From Prunus persica (Eukaryota; Streptophyta; Magnoliopsida; Rosales; Rosaceae): a DNA stretch of 64,000 nucleotides. The DNA lies in contig NC_034016.1 of assembly GCF_000346465.2 (NCBI RefSeq), positions 3,059,391 through 3,123,390 on the forward strand, written 5' to 3'. The notes beneath the pieces are model-generated. The model saw nothing but the letters and a program-made list of their open reading frames with translations. It was not told the DNA's origin and searched no databases. A program made the translations under genes and the position numbers. Position 1 is the first letter of the stretch. The number at the start of each line of letters is the position of its first letter. This document shows, piece by piece, positions 25,365 through 35,164 of this stretch.

Positions 25365-26520
25365 TCATTTCTTGAAAAGTTTGACCTCCTTCGACCTAGA
25401 TTCCATGTAGTTACTTGAAGCAGACAAGGCACCATAAACCCCATACTTGAAGTAAAAGTTAGCTCGGCTGGGACCATTTACGACAAGCTTTTGCTTGCCG
25501 TCGATAAAAATGGTGACCTTTCCAGCACCAACATTGTGAATGACATTGAGTCTGAGCCATTTGTCGTAGATATTTGAAGCCACCACAGTGTTTCCATTGT
25601 ACTTGAGATCCCCGTTATACACCCTCAGTTGCAGTGTTGTAGCTTCAGTCGCTGCACCATGGATCTGCATTATCGAGCTGCCTTGTGGCACATAGAAATT
25701 GCCCTCAAATTGCCAAACTCCAGATGTGTAGTCATATCCCTAGGAACAAAAAAGGAAAAAAAAAATCAATTGACTTGTTAGAAATTGTGCGGATCAAATA
25801 CAATACACACTTGTTTTGAGATAAAATTCGATGCCTAAGCACACTAGATGGAGTCAGGAATTTTCATGAGGATGGGTTATGCATATTATTTTTCTTCATT
25901 TTAGGAGCTCTTAGGGTAAAGTACTGATTTTTAGGATGAGGTGGACTATTTCCACCAAATAGGACAGACTTTCTACAAGTAGTACTAAACTCCAATTTTA
26001 GGAGCTCTTGCTAGTGTTCAACTAAAAAATGCATCAGGTAAAAGATGTCTTACGTTAAAGTGTGTGATGATAAGCTTTTACTTGTTAGACAATTCAGCAG
26101 TGTCGCGTGACTGAAATAGCTTCACATAATTTTCTCGCAACAACATGAAGGACCTGAAAGCCGTGGGCCTCAAACACAACTTTGGTACAAAATTCACTTA
26201 ATGAAATATTAATTTGGAGCATAATCTGAAAAATATTATTCTAATTTCAATAAAACCAGCATAGATGTAGAGAGGAGGGGAAAGAGATCAATACATACAG
26301 AAATTCTTATCTCTGTGCGTGGCCTGGTTGGACTGCCTTGTTTAAAGGGCTTGTCATTGGTGTCGACCCAAAACCTCTCAACTCCATCGACTCTGCTGTA
26401 ACGATCCGCCGGAGACTTGTCATATGGTATCTGTAACTTGAGGTTTTGTGCAGCCAATGACACACGCGTGAAGCCATCAGTAGGATCAGAAGCGCACAGG
26501 GCTTCCAAAAAGCACAACAA
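25365..26520 (-). pseudogene. Citrate-binding protein-like gene copy B with lost start (probable pseudogene)
   Basis: Two exon-like segments on the minus strand, 26520-26299 and 25739-25365, are joined by a 559-bp GT-AG intron. Together they carry the whole mature domain: DPTDGFTRVSL, RYSRVDGVERFWV, DKPFKQGSPTRPRTEIRIS, GYDYTSGVWQFEG, ATTLQLRVYNGD, NVIHNVGAGKVTIFIDG, FKYGVYGA and the basic end VKLFKK. The signal-peptide coding part is broken. The ATG at the expected place (about 26557 on the minus strand) reads into a stop after four codons. The frame that leads into DPTDGF has an in-frame TGA at that spot and no ATG before the domain. Unless a non-AUG start or upstream exon is used, it makes no secreted product. 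Its intron resembles that of copy D rather than that of C. Confidence 0.8.
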
Positions 26521-26930
26521 CCTTCTTGCAATTTTAAAAAGTGGTCATTTTGTAGGATATATGCATGCAACTCAGATATATTTATACCAAGGCAAAGATA
26601 TGTGTCCACTCCACAACGACGACGTCTAATGGAGGGCATTTTCGTATTAATAAAGAGACATTGGTCTTCTTATCCCATTAAAATAACACTCATGTTCTCA
26701 TTTTATTTTTTATTTTAAATCTTTTTAATATGAATTTTGTTATTTATAATATTATCCTCATAATTTGTTTAAAAACATTTTCATTAACTAATATTTTTTA
26801 ATTCAAAAAAGTTTCACCTCTATATATAAAGGCTGAAAGTTTTCTGACCTTTTTTATTATTTCAAAGCAGATTATAAAGTTCATTGACAAAAAAAAACAA
26901 GTAACAAATGGGCCAAGAGTTGATTATTAG

Positions 26931-26984
26931 AGGGGAGACGTGATAAAAACTTATAAGAGGGGAGACGTGATAAAAACTTATTGA
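26931..26984. repeat. Two-copy ~27-bp tandem repeat
   Basis: The unit AGAGGGGAGACGTGATAAAA followed by ACTTAT occurs twice in direct succession. Non-coding. Confidence 0.75.
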
Positions 26985-27198
26985 AGGGAAACATTAATTA
27001 GTTATTAGTGCCATTTGGCATTGTTTATTTAGGGTAATAAGTGATTTTTTAAACATTTTAAGAAATCCAACCCGTTTGATAAACTATTAGAAAATCGCTT
27101 ATAATTAAAAATTGTTGTGAGGGAAATCTATAAGAGAAAGCAGTTAATAAGATGTTTCATTTTCTGATTATGCAGGAATCAGTTTCGAAGAGGCATTA

Positions 27199-27927
27199 GG
27201 CATGTTTACGTATCAGTAATGGAGAAAGTAAGGAATCAGATAATTTAGAAATCGGGGAACTACTGAATCGGTATGGGAAGAATCATTCCCATTAAGCTGT
27301 TTACTAAACATACGAAATTAGTAAAGGAATGGGGTTGATTCCCATTGTTATTGTTTACTAATTTTCATGAATCAGAATCCAAATTAATTTGATTACTAAA
27401 ATGCCCTACACATTTTCACCACATCACATATATAAAATTCACCCAAAACCAAAAGCTATAGGAAAAGGGGTTTTGAATTAATCAGTAAGAGGGAATCCGT
27501 TATCAAAGAAAATTATCAGCAATTTATTCTGAACCAAAAGCTAGACAAGCTAACCTGGCTAAGAAATCTTTGATCAAGTGAGATAAAATTCACAAAAGAA
27601 GTCACATGTGTTGTAACGTTAAGGGTTTGAGTTGTTTGAACTCCTTCTAGCGTGTATTTTTATTTTTTTTAGGGTTTGAGTTATTTTGGAATTATAGTAA
27701 AGTGGTAAGGGTATTTTTGGAAGTTAATAAGAGAAAGCAGGAATGGGAATCGTATCGACTAGTCCCCCCTAGTCGATCTGATACCTAGTTTTGAGGGAAT
27801 GTGATTACGGATTTTGAGGTGGGGCCCACTTATTTTTTCATTCCTGATTGCAAGTAAACGCAGGGGAAGTCAGGAATGGAAATCATTCCCTTTCCTCCCA
27901 TACCCATTACTGATACGTAAACATGCC
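27199..27927. mobile_element. TIR-bearing MITE/DNA transposon remnant (PIF/Harbinger-like)
   Basis: The left end GGCATGTTTACGTATCAGTA (27199-) is matched by its exact reverse complement TACTGATACGTAAACATGCC at the right end (-27927). The flank is TTA on the left and CTA on the right, close to the TWA targets used by PIF/Harbinger elements. There is no transposase ORF inside the 729 bp. Assignment to that superfamily rests on the end sequence and the target only. Confidence 0.72.
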
Positions 27928-28675
27928 CTAAGTTTAATGATTATGCGGGAATCAGTACCAACAACACTTTAAACAAAAAGTTTACCAAACGTCAAATTAC
28001 TTTCTCTTACAGCTGATTTATTTCACAGCAAACTAAATTGATTTTTTTAAAAAAAAAAGATATTTCTTATTGAGAGGAGTGATACCAAACTAAACTCACA
28101 CAAACTACACGGATACTAGGTTTCAAACCCAGCACCTTTTCTGGAGAGCAATTGCTCCAAACCACTACACTAGTAGATCTTTTGGGTATAAATTGAATTA
28201 GAACGATGATTTTGACTCTCATCTCCCACAGTCCTCTACCAATCACTATAATTGGACCCGCAGTTTCAATTCAATATTGACAGTTTTCTTCTAATAATTG
28301 TATCAACGTGGTCTAAAGGCAATCTAAGTTAGGCAGTTGCCTACCATTAGGCTTTCTCCAACCCATGAAGGGCTAAACCCAAATTTTCTCCTTCCAAAAA
28401 GTAACTATTTTGGGTTTTGCCCGGACTCAAATCGTTTTTTCTCCCAACCTTCCGAACTAAAATTTTAAGTCCGCAACTTTATTAAATTGTTTAAGAATTG
28501 TTTAAGTCTATTTTTTTTTTTTTACGGATAACTTTTCTTCATTCAATCTTTTTAAATAACTTCATAATTAAATTTTTTGAACAATTTAACCTAAAAAAGT
28601 TCATTGAAAAAAAATATTCAAATTATAAAGTTCATTAAATTTTTTGAACAATTTGAACAATTTTTTTAAAATATG

Positions 28676-28680
28676 AATCA
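28676..28680. repeat. Target-site duplication AATCA, left copy
   Basis: AATCA immediately precedes the left LTR at 28681 and recurs at 35330-35334 immediately after the right LTR. This fixes the element borders. Confidence 0.9.
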
Positions 28681-28845
28681 TGTTATAAATCTAGAGAAAA
28701 CTGTAGAGAGGGAATTGAGATATAGAGAGAGTATAGAAACTGATTTCTCATTCTCATATATATGTATATTACAAGTAGGGGGAAGCCTTATTTATAGGCA
28801 AGCATCTTCTAATGGAGGTGGGCTCCATCTTATATATTTACAACA
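28681..28845 (-). repeat. LTR of the LARD-like element (3' LTR in element orientation)
   Basis: 165 bp; matches 35165-35329 with one visible difference (TTTAC versus TTCAC near the end). The polypurine tract lies directly inside. Confidence 0.93.
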
Positions 28846-28875
28846 CTCCCCCTCGGAGACCACAAATGATATGGA

Positions 28876-29275
28876 ATATGCCTCGTTAAAAACCTTGCCA
28901 GTAAAAACCCAGTGGGATAAAAAAAACTGGTCAAAAAGAAAAAGAGTACATAATCATGTGTAACATAAAATTCTGTGTATATTGACACGCGTGCGACACT
29001 GCCTCGTTAAAACCTTGCCAGGAAAAACCCAGTGGGATAAAAACCTGGACGAAGGAAAAAGAGTACAGTGTTTGAAGATCTTTATTGATAGCACGCTCCC
29101 CCTGATGCTTGGCAAAATATCTTTAAGCCATACTGTTGATCATCTTTCTGAATATCGTAGTTGACACTGCTTCTGTGAGTCAATCTTGAGTGACACTGCC
29201 TCGGTAAAACCTTACCAGGAAAAATCCAGTGGGATAAAAACCTGGATGAAGGAAAAAAGAGTACAGTGTGTGAAG
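28876..29275 (-). repeat. Three diverged ~70-bp repeats in the 3' untranslated part of the LARD-like element
   Basis: The block GCCTCGTTAAAACCTTGCCA ... ACCCAGTGGGATAAAA ... GGAAAAAGAGTACAG occurs near 28881, 29000 and 29198. The copies are separated by unrelated spacers. The position just inside the 3' LTR fits a 3' untranslated region. Confidence 0.75.
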
Positions 29276-31817
29276 GTCTTTATTAATACCACGCTCCCCC
29301 TGAAAACTTCATGACTAGCTTTTTCCAGTAAGCGACCATAGAGATTTCCAGAGTTCGCATATCTAATAACACTTGGGCTATTTGTAAGTTCACTCAAAAA
29401 TATGCCTGTATATGGTGTTATGCTGAGATTGCATCAAATATGCCTCGCATCATCCCAAAATGATGGTGATGGAGTTGAGCTCTATCTGGAAAATACGATG
29501 TACGGTCCAATATACTTCCGGAAAATCCTTAAAGTGTCCAACGGATAATCCTCATAAAAATGCTTCAATACTTTCTTAGTATAAGCAAGAATCTCGTTGG
29601 CATAATGCTCGATCTTTGAGTCGAGACAAATATTTCTTAAACTCTTCAGAAGCTTGAATGTGTTGCAAACATATTATAATCAATGTACTCACTGAGGCAA
29701 TTTATGCACATTAGTATTGAGTACAGATTTTGTGCTTCAGGCACATGTCTTTCAGGGACTTGCTTCATGCAATTTCAATCCTTTCAAGGATTTTGTTTAA
29801 AGGGATTAAACTTTATGACACATTATATAGCTTTAACCCAGCTATTTATACATCTTTAGGGAATCGCTTCTCGCAATATGCTCCGTGCATTTAATAACCC
29901 TTAAAGATAACATGTTGTTCTCCGTAAATGTGCAATAAAGGGGCACAATTGAATCTATAAATATGGAGAAAACCCAACATTCCTTGTTTTTGCCAGAAAC
30001 ATTGTGTCATACAAAGTAGGTATATTCCCTTTTTATTCCGAACACCCAAGTATAAATTTCAGTATTAACATCTTTTGGGGTTCGTACAGTGGGTTTGTTC
30101 TTTCACGTTCATTCTCATCTATAATGGAATTACCTCATTCCATTTTGGCCAATGATATTGTCGACATTTAATAATTGAACGTGGTTCCAATCAACACAGC
30201 CCATTGATGATTTGAGTAGCTACTCCAAAACCAAAAATTGTCATTCATCAATTCATGATCCCATCATTCTCATTTGCACGTGCATGCATCAATTATAAGC
30301 ATTTCTTTGCTTTTGGGTACCCAAGCCACTTCATGGGGCTTTTATTATGTGAGAATGTGGATTATAACCTCCAATGGAGCGTTATTTTACAGTAGGGCGT
30401 GGATAATCTCTATTTAGGGAGTTGGAACATTTAGAACCCATATATCTGTCATGCTGCAGCATGCCACAGATTAATACATACATGTCAATTAATTTCTGGG
30501 ACTTTAACCCATACAATTTGCTACGCATTAGGCGTGCACAATATCAATATTGACATGTCAAAGGATTGTCCTTTCGGGACTTCAATCCACATCATTTGCT
30601 ACGCAACAGGCGTGCATCATATTGATCACTGCTATACCCATATTCTGTTCTTATGGGACTTTGATCTGTGCAGTGTATTATCAATGTATCCAACTTGCAA
30701 TCTGTAAAATTTCCGTTAATAATTCATGGATACATACAAGCCATTCTTTTGGAACGGACTTATCTCCCCATTTGGTTACCTTCCAAGATAAAATATCAAA
30801 TAAGTATATAAGCATAAAACAACACAAGTATTGCTTACATCCTTAGGTGGGAGAAACTTTTCTCAAGTATCATTCAAGCTCGTATCGGCCCAGTAAATAT
30901 AATATAGCGCTTGATGATCTAGTTATATCCTGCAAGAGCAAAATCACAACTCTTTTCTCTGTCAAAAACAAATAATCCTCAGAGTTAGGATCACTCCATG
31001 GATTCTTTCTTCAGATGTTCATTCTAAAGAAATAAAATCTCTTATGAACAGAGAGTTACAAAAAGAGAAAAAATGCAAAAAAAATTGTGATATTGATTGC
31101 AAGAGAAGGTAAGCAATCAGGGAAGGAAGCTGGTGGGAGCAGACAACAAGCTCAGCAATCAAGGAAGGAAGCTGGTGGGAGCAAACAACAAGCTCTCATT
31201 TCTTCTAGTCTAGAAGAACTTCCGGAGATTAGAGCATAAGGTTGCCTTCACAGTTCCCTGATATGGCGGAAACGTGATCAGGGATAGTCTCGCTTCCTGA
31301 ATGGATGATCAGAGATAGTCTTGCTTCTCGGGCATATTAAGTGCTCACTGATAAGAAAAACAAGTAGATATCGCATCACTAGGTATGGAGAAAACTGGAT
31401 GTCTTCTGCAAAGAAAATTTCGTTAGTAACACATTTATACACAAATAAGAGGAATAGGTAGAACCGGTGAATTTCAAATTAACCATAAGAAAATTGCGAG
31501 ATTCTCGGGGTGCTTTTGAAAAAATAGCTCCGTGAAATCCGCAAAGCAAGATCGGCTTTTGATGAAAATAATACTTTCAAAACGCCGAAAGTGCCGACAA
31601 ACATTAATGGAGGCCATGTGAAGTTTTGGAATCTGGGAAAGAAAAAGAGAATATGGGGATCCGAAAAGATATTGGGATCCTGAAAAACTGTAGCCATATT
31701 TCCTCCTATAGATATTGCCTTTGCAAAACTTGATTGGAGCAACTGCGTTTCAACTCAACTTCCTTCATTTTCTGAAACTTTAGTTTTCCTAAGACTTTCT
31801 TCGAAACCTTCTTAAAA
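29276..31817. other. Non-coding interior of the LARD-like element
   Basis: No polyprotein domain was recognised on either strand. It includes a ~42-bp tandem duplication at about 31108-31195 (GGAAGGAAGCTGGTGGGAGC is its core) and two diverged copies of a TTTGCTACGCA..AGGCGTGCA block near 30519 and 30595. The open frames here are short and lack domain-like composition. Confidence 0.5.
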
Positions 31818-32369
31818 ATGGCTTCCTCTTCTTCCTGCCCAAATTATTTCAATTTAAATGATGCTCCCACAACAAACAGTGACGCCAAAGTTTGGCGTCC
31901 ATCCTTTGTATCCCAAAATCGTCATCTCACAGTTAATGATTCTGTGATGATGAATGATGCTACTGCTGTCATAGTATCTAGGAATTTCATTATTCCAATG
32001 GATGAAATGTTGTTGACAGGGGGGTCTGAGGAAGAGGCTATTGATGACTCAATGGCTTTTAGCATTCAGAGTGCTGCTTCTGTTTCTAACATGGCTGATC
32101 GTTTGCGTGCCAGAGCAAACGAGGTTGAGAGGCTAACAACTGAAAATTCGTCTCTTCAAAGAATGCTTCATGAGTCTCAACAGGAGGTTGAGAAACTTAA
32201 AGGAGAGAATAATTTCTTGTTGAAACTGGTGAGTTCGTACTCCGTTGATACACTGAGAAGGTTAGACATGCTGCAGGTCTCCAATGAAAGAAATTTGGGA
32301 GACCACGAAAGGCTCATGGCTAAGCTTAAGAGGCGTCGTCCTCTTCCTTCAGAGGCTTCCAGAACATAA
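31818..32369 (+). CDS. Uncharacterised coiled-coil ORF, antisense to its host LTR element
   Basis: A 183-codon ORF with a proper ATG at 31818 (sequence AAAATGGC). Residues 1-90 are Ser/Asn/Asp-rich with no domain I recognise. Residues about 92-165 form a heptad-like, Leu/Glu-rich stretch (RANEVERLTTENSSLQRML, then QEVEKLKGENNFLLKL) typical of a leucine-zipper coiled coil. The C-terminus is basic (KLKRRRP). It lies inside the LARD-like element but on the strand opposite to the element's own transcript, and has no similarity to gag or pol that I can see. A poly-A-like context follows. Function unknown. Similar ORFs in other copies would show it is an element gene rather than a captured one. Confidence 0.6.
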   Translation: MASSSSCPNYFNLNDAPTTNSDAKVWRPSFVSQNRHLTVNDSVMMNDATAVIVSRNFIIPMDEMLLTGGSEEEAIDDSMAFSIQSAASVSNMADRLRARANEVERLTTENSSLQRMLHESQQEVEKLKGENNFLLKLVSSYSVDTLRRLDMLQVSNERNLGDHERLMAKLKRRRPLPSEASRT

Positions 32370-33420
32370 TGTAATTTTATAGATTTTGCAGGGCCTGCAC
32401 TTTTATTGCAGGTGGAAAAAATCTATCTGTTGTATGTTCCTGTTATAATAATTGCGCACATTCTTAAACTTGCACCTGTGGTTTTTACGTCTTTTCAAAA
32501 TGACGTTTTGGAACCTTGTGCCTTATAGATTCAAATAACCACATCGACTCTCCCAAATTTCATATTTCAACGTATGGGAGCCCGGAACTTTTGGCCTGGG
32601 CTAAACACAAACTCAGAATTTATTCGCCCTTTTCAAATGAACATGAAATATGGATTGAGTAAAACCACGCTAATATCTCATATATTTGGGTTCATGAGCT
32701 TCCGGCCCAGATATAACAAAATATGTGGGGAGCCTCAATTCATCATTCTCTTATGCCAAAGAAATATGTGGCGTACCACAATTTGCAATAATACCTCAAG
32801 GGTTGTCCATTTAATTGTTGGAACTTCAGGTTCTCAACACTGTTAGATTTTGAACCTCAAGCCAAAATCACATATTCTCATGGTATGGACATTTTTACAA
32901 TTTTCTGTACATATTTCTGGACTTCAAGCCCTTACATAATTGTCCATATCTTGAGGAACTTCTGGCATCTCATTTAATTGCTCATCTATGAGTTTAAGGA
33001 ACTACAGGTTCCCTTTTTGAAGAGTGATGGTTTACCCAAAATGGTTAATATTTATGTATACGTCACTATTCATATATCTGGTACTATTCATCAAGTCATG
33101 AATACGTATCTATTCATGTGTACAGTATATTTACCAGTACAGTTATTATCCATGTGTACGGCACTATGAACCAATACGGTACTGTTACATCATTAAGGAA
33201 CCCCAGGTCCTTATTTACATGTCAGGGATCAAGGACCCTTAAGTCCAATGACATGTTTACAAATATAGTACCGGAGAGACTGCCAGCTCTCATATTAATA
33301 TCATCATCAAGGATCTTCAAGTCCTGATGTAATTGTATGATGAGGATCAAGGAACTTCTGGTCCTGATCTGCATACTATAAAAAACTCATCATACAGCAC
33401 AATTAATCCATAAAATAAAT
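32370..33420. other. Non-coding interior of the LARD-like element, region downstream of the coiled-coil ORF
   Basis: No gene recognised. A loose repeat of AAGGAAC..CAGGTCC-like phrases recurs near 32995, 33196, 33229, 33306 and 33350. It looks like a decayed minisatellite rather than coding sequence. Confidence 0.45.
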
Positions 33421-33440
33421 TGTTGGTAAATAAATTACTG

Positions 33441-33960
33441 GTATGGACGATAAACCCGCACCATACTTTAAATAAATGTAAATGTGCGGTAAAATAAATT
33501 CATAAATTAAATTGCTTGCTGTATGGACATTAATCCCGCACCATACCTTAAATAAAATTAAATGTGCGATAAATTAAATTCATAAATTAAATTGCTTGCT
33601 GTATGGACGTTAATCCCGCACCATACCTTAAATAAAATTAAATGTGCGATAAATTAAATTCATAAATTAAATTGCTTGCTGTATGGACGTTAATCCCGCA
33701 CCATACCTTAAATAAAATTAAATGTGCGGTAAATTAAATTCATAAATTAAATTGCTTGCTGTATGGACGTTAATCCCGCACCATATCTTAAATAAAATTA
33801 AATGTGCGGTAAATTAAATTCATAAAGTAAACGTGCTTGTATGGGCACTAATTCTGCTCCATACATTTAAATAAAAGTAAAGGCGTGGACGATAAATCCG
33901 CACCACCCTTTTAAATAGATACTGTTGTATGGGTAATAAACCTACACCATACAGTAAATA
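33441..33960. repeat. 80-bp minisatellite inside the LARD-like element
   Basis: The phrase GTATGGACGTTAATCCCGCA recurs at 33441, 33521, 33601, 33681 and 33761, exactly every 80 bp. Units from 33521 onward are almost identical. From 33839 the period decays into shorter, diverged units. The unit is AT-rich with a CCCGCACCATAC core. Non-coding. Confidence 0.93.
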
Positions 33961-34369
33961 ATGTACAGTAAAGTAATTTCATAAAGTATGAGGGTCAATT
34001 CCACATCATACTTTAAGTAAAAATAAACTTACGATAAAGTAAAGGCAATTATTGGTGGGTTCTTATCAACACCACGATCAAATAGTATGATATTATATTA
34101 AATCATTTTATAAAGTAGAAGTCATATTTACCCCGACCGAAGTGCACGTTAAGATTCCAAAACCAAGAGACCAAGTGGGTGGCTGTCAATCAGTGAAATA
34201 TATATATATATTTTTTTATTTGCACTTGCCAATTTTTGTTTGCACTTGCCAGCCAATTTTTTGTTTGCACTTGCCATTTTGGAAAGCAAACTCACGGCCC
34301 ACTTGCCAGTTGCAAGTCCATGCTATTATTGTTGTTGTTTTGGGATGAACACTGATCATCATCATCATC
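33961..34369. other. Non-coding segment with short repeats, interior of the LARD-like element
   Basis: Contains three copies of TTTGCACTTGCCA between about 34219 and 34278, and an ATC trinucleotide run near 34357-34371. No gene seen. Confidence 0.5.
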
Positions 34370-34436
34370 ATCTTCAGTACCAGAGGAGGCCAAAGTAGTC
34401 GTCTTCTTCAGCCTCACCGCCTCTGCTAGCCATGAA

Positions 34437-34556
34437 CCCAATCTTATCGGATGCGTTGGTGCAAGATCCGCAAGCGCTACGCCTGGGCAGCCTTGTAAGC
34501 GAGCATGGTGTCTTCTGCAGCAGCCTTTCTCTCATCAGCAGCCTTGAGAGAAACTC
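34437..34556 (-). pseudogene. Captured fragment of a 14-3-3 protein gene
   Basis: On the minus strand one frame reads ADERKAAAEDTMLAYKAAQ. After a one-base shift the next frame reads ALADLAPTHPIRLG. Together these are a contiguous piece of the conserved 14-3-3 core (the helix before, and the THPIRLGLALN region). The change is accounted for by the string CAGGCGTAGCGCTT where the family normally has one more base between the Gln and Ala-Leu codons. The homology stops abruptly at 34437 and is followed by unrelated sequence. The fragment lies in the LARD-like element in the sense orientation, directly downstream of the HAD fragment. Intact 14-3-3 proteins are ~250 aa phosphoserine-binding dimers; this ~35-residue piece cannot function. 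Confidence 0.82.
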
Positions 34557-34581
34557 CAAGGGTAAGATATTGAAGTCAGAA

Positions 34582-35013
34582 CTAAGATATTGGAATTATG
34601 TTGCCATGGTGATGAGAACTTGAGAACCCAAGGTGATGTGCCTCTTGCTGATCAGCTCCAGCAATCACCACTTCAAGGCCAAGAAAAGCGACGTTACGGA
34701 TGTGGTCATCGAGAAACAGGGTACGACGAGGATCCACCTCAGCGACCCGGAGCGCGATCTCCATGGCCTCCATGGACGGCTTCAGAACCACTGGAAACTC
34801 GTTAGGCCGAGTCGAACTCGGCAGGTTCGGGTTCATCGTCTCGAAGCATATGATCTGCTCGAAGCAATCCCTCACTCCCAGACGATCCAACGCCTTCACC
34901 GCGTGTTTCCGATCCGAATTCGTAAATATGATTTTTCTCTGTGTTTGTTTGGCTGGGTCAAAGGCCCTTGCCTTTTTTATTGCTGGAAATTTGAGAAAGA
35001 AAGGATGGAGCAT
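34582..35013 (-). pseudogene. Captured fragment of a HAD-superfamily pyrimidine 5'-nucleotidase-like gene
   Basis: A 143-codon open frame on the minus strand. Residues about 24-118 match the core of plant HAD phosphatases of the pyrimidine 5'-nucleotidase/SDT1 type. HAD motif II is IIFTNSDRKHA, the motif III lysine is VVLKPSMEAME, and the motif IV acidic pair is TLFLDDHIRNV. Motif I (the DxDxT nucleophile) at the protein N-terminus is absent. The frame runs into unrelated His/Ser-rich codons at its end. The sequence before QRKIIFTN looks like an intron end (ACACAG), suggesting capture of genomic or unspliced sequence. It sits in the sense orientation ~150 bp inside the 5' LTR. It lacks the nucleophile, so activity is not expected. 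Confidence 0.85.
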
Positions 35014-35164
35014 GGTTGAGCTTTTGCAGCTGAAAGTTCATCATGTTTCTCTGCTAGTTTGCCTTTTCTATTGCTGGAAATTTGAGAAAGAAAGGTATTG
35101 AAGCAAATGGAATTCATCCGAGAATTCAGCTGGTATTTTTGAAAGCGAATTCGTGCTGATAACG

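Larger units (their letters stand above)
26848..28370. repeat. Left copy of a duplicated upstream segment of the citrate-binding-like family
   Basis: Blocks here recur in the same order upstream of gene C at 35336-35935. One is the segment TTTTTATTATTTCAAA...GATTATAAAGTTCATTG (26850s and 35340s). Another is a block with CCAAACCACTACACTAGT and ATTGAATTAGAACGAT (28150-28200 and 35690-35735). A third is a block with CAACGTGGTCTAAAGGCAA and TCTAAGTTAGGCA (28305-28340 and 35890-35925). A shorter version of the last block sits before copy D near 48860. The left copy is enlarged by a MITE (27199-27927). No citrate-binding-like coding exon follows it. Confidence 0.7.

Noticed and set aside
30550..30846. 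98-codon frame in the LARD-like element
   Set aside because: No domain and Cys/Ile-rich random composition; it spans a diverged local repeat. Not called as a gene.
33441..33960. Regular 80-bp array considered as a CRISPR array
   Set aside because: There are no distinct spacers: the whole 80-bp unit is repeated, in a eukaryotic LTR element. It is a minisatellite.
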